Shown one piece after another: positions 6,297 through 13,423 of a stretch of 16,578 nucleotides of DNA. Positions within the stretch are counted from its first letter, which is position 1, and the number at the start of each line of letters is the position of its first letter. A model generated the notes under the pieces. It did not search any database. It had not been told where the DNA came from and saw only the letters and a program-made list of their open reading frames with translations. The DNA lies in NCBI GenBank assembly GCA_023388535.1, contig JAEWFZ010000043.1:1-16578 (forward strand). The letters run 5' to 3'. The DNA comes from Bacillota bacterium (GTDB lineage Bacteria; Bacillota_I; Bacilli_A; Erysipelotrichales; Erysipelotrichaceae). The translations under genes were made by a program, and so were the position numbers.

Positions 6297-7994
6297 ATGA
6301 AATTTAATGACTACCCCTATACAAGACCCAATCTAGAATCCCTGCAAGCCGAAGGCAAAGCGATTATTGAAACGATGCAAGCAGCCGAGGATTATTCCCA
6401 ATTCAAAACAGCGATGGATCGGTTCATCGACATCCAACGCAACGTTCAAACTCAGATGACTTTGGTTTCCATCCGTCATTCTATTAATACGGGTGATGAA
6501 TTTTACGAAAAAGAACAAGAGTTCTTTAATGAAAATGGACCGTATTTTGAACAACTTAACGCTCAATACTATCAAACGATTATGGAAAGTCCTTTTTTAG
6601 AAAACCTGAAAGCGGATGTACCCGCCTCCTTTTTAGGTATGATTGAATGTCAGCTTAAGTCGTTTAGTCCTGAGATCATTCCTGAGCTTCAGGAAGAGAA
6701 TACGCTCATCATGAACTACAATAAACTAATCGCTTCCGCAAAAATCGATTTTGATGGAAAAGTCAATAACCTATCCCAAATGGGCATCTACACCCAAAGT
6801 TTAAATCGAGAAACAAGAAAAGCCGCCAACGAAGCGGTCTGGGCGTTCTTTAAGGAGAATCAGAAAGAAATTGACGAGATCTACGACCAATTGGTCAAGG
6901 TCCGACATCGCATCGCCCAAAAATTAGGTTATGAGAGCTTCATCGAAGTCGGTTATCTACGTATGACCCGACTCGACTATAACCAAGAGATGGTTCAGTC
7001 CTATCGTCAAAAAATATTAGATGAGATTGTACCAATCAATAATAAATTGTATCAACAACAAGCCCAACGCCTCCAATTAGACCAACTTAATTATTATGAT
7101 ATTCCACTTAATTTCCTAGACGGCAATCCTAAACCTATCGGAAGTTTTGATGAGACGGTCGCTAGCGGGCGAGAAATGTATCATCAATTAAGTAAGGAAA
7201 CCGCAGAATTCATCGATTTGATGCTGGATAATCAACTTATGGATTTAGTGGCTAAACCAGGCAAACAAAGCGGTGGCTATATGACCTTTTTGTTTAATTT
7301 TGAAGTTCCTTTTATCTTTTCCAACTTTAATGGAACCTCAGGGGATATCGATGTTTTAACCCATGAAGCCGGCCATGCTTTTCAGGGGTATCGCTCCCGT
7401 TGGATTAAATATCCAGAAATCTTAATGCCGACTTATGAAGCTTGTGAGATTCATTCGATGAGTATGGAGTTTTTCACTTGGCCGTATATGGAAAAATTCT
7501 TTGGCAAAAAAGCCGATCGTTATCGCTATTTACACCTAGCTTCAGCACTTAAATTCTTACCTTATGGAGCATTAGTTGATCACTTCCAGCACGAAGTATA
7601 TAAACATCCAGAGTACACGCCTGAGCAACGAAATCAACTATGGAAACAACTCGATCAACAATATCGACCACATTTAGATTATTCGGAAAACCAGTTTGCT
7701 GATAGTGGTACATTCTGGTATCGACAAGCTCATATCTTTGCTTCTCCGTTTTACTATATTGACTATACTTTAGCTCAAGTGGTTGCTCTACAGTTTTGGA
7801 ATCGGTTTGTTTTAGAAGAGGATCCGCAAGCCTGGCAAGATTACTTAAATCTCTGTGATTTGGGTGGTACGAAATCGTTCCTTGATTTAGTTAAAGCAGC
7901 CAATCTTGAAAGTCCGTTTGAAGCCAATACCATCACTAATATTTCTCAAATTATCGATGATTATCTCGATCAAATCGATACTAGCCAATTATAA
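6297..7994 (+). CDS. M3-family oligoendopeptidase (PepF-like)
   Basis: A 565-residue cytoplasmic zinc metallopeptidase that cleaves short peptides. The zinc site is HEAGH at 356-360, with the third ligand most likely E384 in EACEIHSMSMEFF, at the spacing expected for M3 thimet-like enzymes. GYMTFLF, FSNFNGTSGD and SGTFWYRQAHIF are other conserved segments. The length fits the shorter PepF group found in Firmicutes. There is no signal peptide. The start ATG at 6297 has AAAGGAG about 6 nt upstream. It is transcribed alone, divergent from the ankyrin operon and convergent with the CDF gene, sharing a terminator with it. Its likely role is peptide recycling. Confidence 0.92.
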   Translation: MKFNDYPYTRPNLESLQAEGKAIIETMQAAEDYSQFKTAMDRFIDIQRNVQTQMTLVSIRHSINTGDEFYEKEQEFFNENGPYFEQLNAQYYQTIMESPFLENLKADVPASFLGMIECQLKSFSPEIIPELQEENTLIMNYNKLIASAKIDFDGKVNNLSQMGIYTQSLNRETRKAANEAVWAFFKENQKEIDEIYDQLVKVRHRIAQKLGYESFIEVGYLRMTRLDYNQEMVQSYRQKILDEIVPINNKLYQQQAQRLQLDQLNYYDIPLNFLDGNPKPIGSFDETVASGREMYHQLSKETAEFIDLMLDNQLMDLVAKPGKQSGGYMTFLFNFEVPFIFSNFNGTSGDIDVLTHEAGHAFQGYRSRWIKYPEILMPTYEACEIHSMSMEFFTWPYMEKFFGKKADRYRYLHLASALKFLPYGALVDHFQHEVYKHPEYTPEQRNQLWKQLDQQYRPHLDYSENQFADSGTFWYRQAHIFASPFYYIDYTLAQVVALQFWNRFVLEEDPQAWQDYLNLCDLGGTKSFLDLVKAANLESPFEANTITNISQIIDDYLDQIDTSQL

Positions 7995-7995
7995 T

Positions 7996-8020
7996 AAAAA
8001 ATCGCGCTTAGCGATTTTTT
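7996..8020. terminator. Shared bidirectional terminator
   Basis: AATCGC (8000-8005) pairs with GCGATT (8011-8016) around a 5-nt loop. The stem extends into flanking A and T runs on both sides, so it serves the convergent pepF and CDF genes alike. The CDF stop codon begins at its right edge. Confidence 0.85.
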
Positions 8021-9207
8021 TAATCCAAGACATTTCGTTGATATAAATTATGACGATCTAGGGTAATATCCGCGACTAGATTAGCGTCAAGTTTTTTTAG
8101 CTCTGCTTCAAATAAATCGAATATTTCTTCATTCGTTCGCGTCTCATCCGCCGGTAGTTCAACTTCGAAAATCAAACGAATGCCTTTTTCTCTTTTTTCT
8201 AAATGAAAATCATGAAGGTGGTATTTAGAATTTAATTGACGGGTAATCGCTTTAACTTTATGGTAGTAATCTTTGGTTAATGGATCATCTAAAATCAAAG
8301 GATCCATATGGATTACGGTTTGAATACTTAAATCGCTGTCTAAATCTTTTTCGATGCGATCGATCAACTCATGAGCTTTTAATATCCCCATACGAGCATC
8401 AACTTCAACATGTAAACTGGCGAACTTTTGATTTGGACCATAGTCATGAATAATTAGGTCGTGCATATCAAAGACGCCTTCATAGGAAAGTACTTTGTTC
8501 TTAATGGTTTCAATCAATAACGGATCGGCTTCTTTACCAATCATATGCGATGTCGCATCTCTAATAATATGCCAGCCGGTCCGTAAAATTAAAAGACCAA
8601 CCAGAACACCGATATATCCATCCAAAGAAAATCCCAGCCATGGGCTGATTAACAACGAAATTAATACGGCTAAAGTGGACCAGACATCCGCTATCGAATC
8701 CAGTGAAGAAGCCATCAATATCGAAGAATCAATCCGTAAAGCAATCGTTTTATAAAAACGAGATAACCAAAACTTGGCCACTATTGAGAAAACTAAAATC
8801 AAAACTGCTGTCCAATTGAAATCAATCATCGTCGGATGAATGATTTTTTTAATGGATTCAATTACTAACTGAACTCCGATAACAACGATAACAACCGCTA
8901 AAATATTGGAAAACAAATACTCATAGCGAGCGTGTCCAAAAGGATGTTCATCGTCCGCTGGTTGGGCGGATAAAACAAACGACAGATACATGATGACAAT
9001 ATTTCCAATATCACTTAAATTATTGATGGCATCCGCAAGCACTGCTACCGAACCAATAATCAAACCGATAATACCTTTGGTTATCGCTAAAACTAAATTA
9101 ACAAAAAGACCCACCAAGCTCGAAACATTGCCATAACGGCTGCGAACCTGGGAATCAATTGTATTTTTATAATCGCTAACAAAGTATTTAATAAAACGAT
9201 CGATCAT
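8020..9207 (-). CDS. Cation diffusion facilitator, probably a manganese exporter
   Basis: A 395-residue CDF-family transporter with six membrane helices and a cytoplasmic C-terminal domain (HDLIIHDYGPNQKFASLHVEVD, with the H-x-DPL end) followed by about 80 extra residues. The metal-site residues are N62-x3-D66 in helix 2 and D170-x3-D174 in helix 5. The helix 5 His found in zinc CDFs is replaced by Asp, as in the MntE/MneP manganese exporters, so I infer Mn(II) efflux. HPFGHARYEY is the conserved loop. The start chosen is the ATG at 9207, with AAGGAGT 6 nt upstream. A more upstream start at 9264 would overlap the preceding MFS gene. It follows that gene by 22 nt, so the two are likely co-transcribed. 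Confidence 0.9.
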   Translation of the reverse strand: MIDRFIKYFVSDYKNTIDSQVRSRYGNVSSLVGLFVNLVLAITKGIIGLIIGSVAVLADAINNLSDIGNIVIMYLSFVLSAQPADDEHPFGHARYEYLFSNILAVVIVVIGVQLVIESIKKIIHPTMIDFNWTAVLILVFSIVAKFWLSRFYKTIALRIDSSILMASSLDSIADVWSTLAVLISLLISPWLGFSLDGYIGVLVGLLILRTGWHIIRDATSHMIGKEADPLLIETIKNKVLSYEGVFDMHDLIIHDYGPNQKFASLHVEVDARMGILKAHELIDRIEKDLDSDLSIQTVIHMDPLILDDPLTKDYYHKVKAITRQLNSKYHLHDFHLEKREKGIRLIFEVELPADETRTNEEIFDLFEAELKKLDANLVADITLDRHNLYQRNVLD

Positions 9208-9229
9208 AAGTACTCCTTGATGTCGTTTA

Positions 9230-10471
9230 TTATAATACAGTTTCTTCTTTTTCGATACGCTCAACTTTAGTTAAGAAATAATAACCTAAAATAAATAAAA
9301 TGATAATTGCTAAAATCCCGTATTTAGAATGACCTAGAAAACGGGCTGAGGCCGCCATTAATAGCGGACCAAAGAAATCCGCGTATTTTCCAAAAATATC
9401 AAAGAAACCAAAATACTCATTGCTTGATTCTTTCGGGACCATGCGGCCAAAATAAGATCGGGATAAGGATTGGATACCACCTTGAGCCATACCCACTAAA
9501 ACACAAAGAACCCAGAACTGCCAAGCGTGGGCTAAGAAATAACCAAAAGCAGCAGTGAAGGTATAAATTCCTATATAAATCTTCAGCATTGGAATGACCC
9601 CATAGGCTTTTGCCATCCGGCCCGATAATATCGCAAATGGAAAGGCAACAAACTGAGTCAGTAATAGAGCGATAATCAAGGTATTACCATCAATTCCCAC
9701 TTCTGCCCCGAAGGACGCCGCTTGAGAAATAATCGTATATACGCCATCGATATAAAAGAAATAAGCCAAAATAAAATAAAACATCTTCTTGTTAGCAATG
9801 ATTTCCTTAAATGTCTTTGCTAGGTTTTTAAAGGACTTGCTAACTAAATTCTTTTCGCGTTCTTTATAATGGGTTTGATGAACATGACGTAATAATGGAA
9901 TACTCAGTAACGCCCACCAAGCTACGATAATTAGAAATGAAACTTGTGTGGCTTGGACAGTGGTTAGTCCAAAAGGTTTGGTAAAGATGATAATAATTCC
10001 AGCGATAAATGGAACGGTAGAACCAACATAGCCCCAAGCATAACCGGCTCCGGATACACTATCCATTCGTTCGTCACTGGTGACATCGACTAACATCGAA
10101 TCATAGAAAACATTACATATCGAATAGCCTAAACGAGCCAGAACAAACAACCAGAGGAAGGCTTGCCAATCCGATTGAATAATCATGGTCAAACCACCTA
10201 AAATCCCAACCGCAAGGGAAATGACGAAGAGTCTTTTCTTCATGCCTCGATAATCGGCGATACTACCAATGACCGGAGCTAATAAAGCTACAATTAACAC
10301 CGCCAAAGAAGTTGATAGCGCAAACCAACTGCTGGCAATATTGCTGGCTACACCAGCTTCTGCGGCTAAAGCGTGAAAGTAGATCGGTAGTGTTGATGAC
10401 ATGATCAATACAAAAGCAGAGTTTGCGACATCGTACCAAATCCATGAACGTTCCTGTTTTGTGTATTTCAT
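9230..10471 (-). CDS. MFS transporter, UMF1/Atg22-like family
   Basis: A 413-residue membrane protein with about 12 helices. The N-terminal WIWYDVANSAFVLIM and the SMLVDVTSDERMDSVSGAGYAWGY segment are hallmarks of the UMF1 (Atg22/BtlA-like) branch of the major facilitator superfamily. Substrates of bacterial members are mostly unknown, and fungal Atg22 exports amino acids from the vacuole. No substrate can be read from the sequence. TGAGGAAC lies about 8 nt before the ATG at 10471. It is the first gene of a two-gene unit with the CDF exporter. Confidence 0.88.
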   Translation of the reverse strand: MKYTKQERSWIWYDVANSAFVLIMSSTLPIYFHALAAEAGVASNIASSWFALSTSLAVLIVALLAPVIGSIADYRGMKKRLFVISLAVGILGGLTMIIQSDWQAFLWLFVLARLGYSICNVFYDSMLVDVTSDERMDSVSGAGYAWGYVGSTVPFIAGIIIIFTKPFGLTTVQATQVSFLIIVAWWALLSIPLLRHVHQTHYKEREKNLVSKSFKNLAKTFKEIIANKKMFYFILAYFFYIDGVYTIISQAASFGAEVGIDGNTLIIALLLTQFVAFPFAILSGRMAKAYGVIPMLKIYIGIYTFTAAFGYFLAHAWQFWVLCVLVGMAQGGIQSLSRSYFGRMVPKESSNEYFGFFDIFGKYADFFGPLLMAASARFLGHSKYGILAIIILFILGYYFLTKVERIEKEETVL

Positions 10472-10494
10472 AAGTGTTCCTCACAATCTCTATG

Positions 10495-10503
10495 ATTGTA
10501 TCA
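10495..10503 (-). promoter_or_regulatory. Extended -10 promoter of the MFS/CDF operon
   Basis: TGATACAAT on the minus strand is an extended -10 element (TG-N-TACAAT) 24 nt before the start codon. A -35 box is weak: TTTACA lies 20 nt upstream, which is longer than usual. Extended -10 promoters do not need a good -35. Confidence 0.5.
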
Positions 10504-10568
10504 CATCTTTGTTGTTTCTTTGTAAAGTCTTCATTAAAAAAGAACTTATGAGCTATTAGACTCCTGAT

Positions 10569-10597
10569 TTGTTATATTTCTAAGAATAATATATGAT
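10569..10597 (+). promoter_or_regulatory. Promoter of the two-helix membrane protein
   Basis: TTGTTA (10569-10574) and TATGAT (10592-10597) have a 17-nt spacer, followed by an A/T-rich leader and AAGGAG at 10617-10622. Confidence 0.6.
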
Positions 10598-10631
10598 AAT
10601 TCATGATTAAAAATATAAGGAGATGAGAAGA

Positions 10632-10952
10632 ATGAAAAAGAAAATGCACTACATGGTAATTGGGGTAATTTTTTATATCGTTGCACTTTTCCTTATTTGG
10701 TTAGGATTCGACAAAATGCAGAATTATCAAAACAGTGAATATTACTCATTAAGCAAAAATGCATATGTAAAAGGTGATGCTTACAATTACATTATCAATG
10801 GAACTTATTTTACAGGCTATTCTGTTCTTGGAGTAGGGTCAGCGATAATCGGAACTATTCTTATTGTTAATCACGACAAAGTAACCTTCGAAGAGATGAC
10901 AAAATTTTCATTAAACAAAGAAATTGAAAATAAGAAATCCGAAACTAATTAA
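10632..10952 (+). CDS. Small two-helix membrane protein of unknown function
   Basis: A 106-residue protein with two membrane helices (about 7-25 and 61-79). Between them is a Tyr/Asn-rich loop containing NAYVKGDAYNYIINGTYFTG, and a charged Lys/Glu tail follows. I believe similar NAYV-GDAYNYIING-YF loops occur in small membrane proteins of many Firmicutes, but I know of no assigned function. The start chosen is the ATG at 10632, 9 nt after AAGGAG. The ATG at 10623 abuts that site and is unlikely. The gene stands alone with its own promoter and terminator and looks more A/T-rich than its neighbours, which could mean a separate origin. Confidence 0.75.
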   Translation: MKKKMHYMVIGVIFYIVALFLIWLGFDKMQNYQNSEYYSLSKNAYVKGDAYNYIINGTYFTGYSVLGVGSAIIGTILIVNHDKVTFEEMTKFSLNKEIENKKSETN

Positions 10953-10964
10953 GAACACTTTAAT

Positions 10965-11012
10965 TTATCGATAACTATTTTCAATATCAAAATATGATAC
11001 CTGCATCGATAA
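10965..11012 (+). other. Nested inverted repeat in the 3' region of the membrane-protein gene
   Basis: TTATCGAT (10965-10972) pairs with ATCGATAA (11005-11012), and between them TATCA and TGATA can pair around AAATA (about 10985-10999). The motif TTATCGA appears again just before the terminator's right arm (11095-11101). It could be a structured 3' untranslated region, a protein-binding site or a small RNA. Nothing identifies it further. Confidence 0.35.
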
Positions 11013-11051
11013 TTTGTATGTAATAAACTATTTTTGTCTTTCGAGACACTT

Positions 11052-11117
11052 CACCAACTTTATTTATTTAACTAGCTGTCAGGCTATTGTTATTTTATCG
11101 AAAGTTGGTGTTTTTTT
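11052..11117 (+). terminator. Long-loop terminator of the membrane-protein gene
   Basis: CACCAACTTT (11052-11061) pairs perfectly with AAAGTTGGTG (11101-11110), followed by seven T. The 39-nt loop is unusually long and contains a small TAGC/GCTA hairpin, giving a branched structure. It lies 100 nt after the stop codon. Confidence 0.7.
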
Positions 11118-11172
11118 AACATTTACTGGTCTATTACCCCGCGCATAGCACGTGGTGTTTACCTGCGGTACT

Positions 11173-11198
11173 AAAAAAAACCAGCCCTAAGGCTGGTT
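11173..11198 (-). terminator. Intrinsic terminator of hsp20
   Basis: AACCAGCC (11179-11186) and GGCTGGTT (11191-11198) form a perfect 8-bp stem with a 4-nt loop, followed on the minus strand by a T run (11173-11180). It starts 12 nt after the hsp20 stop codon. Confidence 0.9.
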
Positions 11199-11210
11199 AG
11201 TCTGAATCAA

Positions 11211-11606
11211 TTACTTAATTTCAATACGTTTGGCTTCAACCACTTCTTCTTTAGCTAATGGAAGTTCTAATTTAAGAACTCCGTTTTCAAAGCTTCCAGT
11301 AATTCCTTCGTGGTCAATTTCTTCAAAACGAATTCTGCGAGTTACACTTGAACTCTTTCTCGAACGATAGACATAATCCTTTTCGTTATCTTGGTTTTCT
11401 TCTTCGGTTGCTGAAGCGTTAATGGTTAGAATGTCATCGTGATAATCAACGGTGATATCTTCTTTCTTAAACCCTGGTAAATCTACCTCAACAACATAAG
11501 CGTTGTCCTTTTTATAAATATCTAAATTTCTTCCCAAATTTGTAGGGGTGAAATCTTCAAAGAATTTGTCCATAATCGATTCAGGTCGTCTTACTAAATA
11601 GCGCAT
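11211..11606 (-). CDS. hsp20: Small heat-shock protein, Hsp20/alpha-crystallin family
   Basis: A 131-residue ATP-independent chaperone that holds unfolding proteins in the cytoplasm. The alpha-crystallin domain runs from about residue 27 (NLDIYKKDNAYVVEVDLPGFKKEDI) through the R-x-R-x-x-F-like strand (TRRIRFEEID) to the signature ENGVLKLELP. A short Pro-poor N-terminal arm (R-x-E-S-I-MDKFFEDF) and a C-terminal I-E-I motif, which docks between subunits, complete it. AAGGAGG lies 8 nt before the ATG at 11606. Two CIRCE operators flank its promoter, which points to HrcA control and heat induction. Confidence 0.95.
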   Translation of the reverse strand: MRYLVRRPESIMDKFFEDFTPTNLGRNLDIYKKDNAYVVEVDLPGFKKEDITVDYHDDILTINASATEEENQDNEKDYVYRSRKSSSVTRRIRFEEIDHEGITGSFENGVLKLELPLAKEEVVEAKRIEIK

Positions 11607-11623
11607 ATTTTATTCCTCCTTAA

Positions 11624-11650
11624 TTAGCACTCTGCGTCTTTGCCTGCTAA
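11624..11650. promoter_or_regulatory. CIRCE operator 2 (hsp20 leader)
   Basis: TTAGCACTC-N9-GCCTGCTAA matches the CIRCE consensus TTAGCACTC-N9-GAGTGCTAA except for two bases in the right arm. It lies downstream of the -10 box, just before the ribosome binding site, the usual HrcA position. Confidence 0.75.
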
Positions 11651-11658
11651 CTAAGTAT

Positions 11659-11686
11659 AGTATATCATAGTTTTTAGCACTGTCAA
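11659..11686 (-). promoter_or_regulatory. Promoter of hsp20
   Basis: A perfect -35 TTGACA (11681-11686) lies 16 nt from TATACT (11659-11664), which carries an upstream TG (extended -10). The -35 box sits inside CIRCE operator 1. An alternative TATACT lies 5 bp further downstream. Confidence 0.85.
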
Positions 11687-11700
11687 GCATTGAGTGCTAA
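11674..11700. promoter_or_regulatory. CIRCE operator 1 (over the -35 box of hsp20)
   Basis: TTAGCACTG-N9-GAGTGCTAA has one mismatch to the CIRCE consensus. It covers the -35 box of the hsp20 promoter and directly abuts the stop codon region of the upstream 4Fe-4S gene. HrcA binding here would block polymerase. HrcA itself is not in the window. Confidence 0.9.
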
Positions 11701-11703
11701 TTT

Positions 11704-11943
11704 TTATTTTTCGATATACTGAAGCGCTCCACTAGGACAACCATCGATTAAATGCTTTACTTCTTCAACGCTGGCTTGATCGACCATAATCCATGGCCGC
11801 TTCTTCAAATTAAACACAGCCGGTAGGTTCGTCGTACAATGCGCTGAATGTTCACAAATTTTTAAATTAAAGTAAACATCAATCTTTTCACCGGTATATT
11901 TGCGATAGCCTTGAGCTTTTAATTGTTCTTCTTTACTGATCAA
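11704..11943 (-). CDS. Small 4Fe-4S mono-cluster protein (Fer4_19/YjdI-like)
   Basis: A 79-residue ferredoxin-like protein with C30-x5-C36 in KICEHSAHCTTNLPAVF, a KKRPWI segment and C69 in DGCPSGALQYIEK. This matches the divergent mono-cluster 4Fe-4S family (YjdI-like), whose partners are unknown. It probably carries electrons or senses redox state. The start is a TTG at 11943, because no in-frame ATG precedes the first conserved residues. GGGGGAG lies about 9 nt upstream, and the first 11 nt overlap the end of zwf, so it is coupled to that gene. No terminator separates it from the hsp20 promoter, so operon transcripts may run on into hsp20. Confidence 0.85.
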   Translation of the reverse strand: MISKEEQLKAQGYRKYTGEKIDVYFNLKICEHSAHCTTNLPAVFNLKKRPWIMVDQASVEEVKHLIDGCPSGALQYIEK

Positions 11944-13423
11944 AATAGGTCTCCCCCATCACAGAATCATTTATCCAATGGCGACCATCTTTTTCAATTA
12001 ATTGACTAGCAGCATTCGGTCCTTCACTATATGCTGGATAGCCGTGCAATAAAACCTGATCGTTGTTAGCACGGGTTTGAATATGTTCAATTAAAGCCCA
12101 ACTCTTTTCAACAAATGGCCAAGAAGCAAAGATAGTCATATCACGCTCAAGCGCATTACTGAAAATACGAGCATAATCCTGTGGGGTATTAATGCGATTT
12201 TCATAAATACAAGTTTGACAATAATCCATGAAAATCGTTTGCATTTCGTTGGTAGTACCTGGTTTCTTAATATTTAGTTTGAGATAAATTCCTTCATCCG
12301 GTCCAATTCGAATAATCATCGTGTTGCGTGGACAATCATCGCCGGTTCGCTCTAACTTATTCGGCTTAAACTCAATCGCAATATGAGTGGATTGCTTGTC
12401 GAGTCTTTTGCCGGTTCTTAGATAAATCGGAATCCCTTTGAACGGTTTTCGGTCGTATTTTAATTTTAAGGCAACATAGGTTTCGGTGACAGAATTTGCA
12501 TCAACTCGAGGTTCATCTCGATAGTTTAGGGAATCTTGGTTAGCGCGATACTGTCCTTTAACCATCCAAAGTCTAGCGGATTTATTGGATACCTTTAGAT
12601 TCTCTAAGACTTTAAATTGCTGATTATGAACATCTTTGGCTTCGAAAGACTTCGGTCGTTTCATTAATAATAGCGATAGCACTTGTAAGATATGAGATTG
12701 AACCATATCATTAAGCGCTCCCGTTTGATCGTAGAAATTACCGCGCAGTTCAACGCCGCCCATTTCGCTGGCTGTGATTTGGATATGATCAATCACTTGA
12801 TCGTTAAGTAAATGTTCTACGGTAGTATTGGAAAAGCGCCAATACAAGATATTTCGAATCATCTCTTTAGCCAAGTAATGGTCAATTCGATATACGTCGT
12901 CGGCTTTAAAGTGTTTGGATATCTCATTATTAATCAACATTGCACTATCAAGATCGTCTCCAAATGGTTTTTCAATTAATAATTGCTTAGATTGAGACTG
13001 GGCGAGAATCTTACTTTCGTGTAAATGACTGAGTATCGTTGAGAAACTACTCGGAGACACAGCAAAGTAATACATATAACGCTCGTCGTTATTTAAGACA
13101 TCCAGCAAATAAGCTCTGAGGCCTTCATATTGAGAAACTTCGTTAAAATCCATTTTGTAATAACTGACTTTCTTGAAGAAACTCTCATCCAAAGACTCAA
13201 TATTTTGCTTGAACTTAGAACCTTCATGGACCGCTTCCAGCGCGGACATACGATAGGTTTCATTATTATAGTCTCTTCTCCCAATCGCTACGATGTCTAC
13301 GCGATCGAGTTGGTTGGTACCATTTAAATCATAGAGTGCCGGTAAGATTTTTCGATAAGTTAAATCACCGGTTGCTCCGAAAATAATAATGGTTGTCTTT
13401 TCATTAAAGTTAAGTCCACTCAT
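11933..13423 (-). CDS. zwf: Glucose-6-phosphate 1-dehydrogenase
   Basis: This enzyme oxidises glucose 6-phosphate to 6-phosphogluconolactone with NADP+, the first step of the oxidative pentose phosphate pathway. The 496-residue protein has the dinucleotide site GATGDL (16-21), EKPFG (151-155), the substrate/catalytic segment RIDHYLAKE (179-187; the usual Gly is Ala, which should be tolerated) and FYDQTGALNDMVQSH (230-244; the usual Arg after Leu is Asn). The start is the ATG at 13423, with AAGGGTGG upstream. A start 33 nt earlier is unlikely. It overlaps the end of gnd by 14 nt. Confidence 0.95.
   Translation of the reverse strand: MSGLNFNEKTTIIIFGATGDLTYRKILPALYDLNGTNQLDRVDIVAIGRRDYNNETYRMSALEAVHEGSKFKQNIESLDESFFKKVSYYKMDFNEVSQYEGLRAYLLDVLNNDERYMYYFAVSPSSFSTILSHLHESKILAQSQSKQLLIEKPFGDDLDSAMLINNEISKHFKADDVYRIDHYLAKEMIRNILYWRFSNTTVEHLLNDQVIDHIQITASEMGGVELRGNFYDQTGALNDMVQSHILQVLSLLLMKRPKSFEAKDVHNQQFKVLENLKVSNKSARLWMVKGQYRANQDSLNYRDEPRVDANSVTETYVALKLKYDRKPFKGIPIYLRTGKRLDKQSTHIAIEFKPNKLERTGDDCPRNTMIIRIGPDEGIYLKLNIKKPGTTNEMQTIFMDYCQTCIYENRINTPQDYARIFSNALERDMTIFASWPFVEKSWALIEHIQTRANNDQVLLHGYPAYSEGPNAASQLIEKDGRHWINDSVMGETYFDQ

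Noticed and set aside
11674..11700. CIRCE palindrome as terminator of the gnd-zwf operon
   Set aside because: On the minus strand the stem is followed by A-rich, not T-rich, sequence, so it does not look like an intrinsic terminator.
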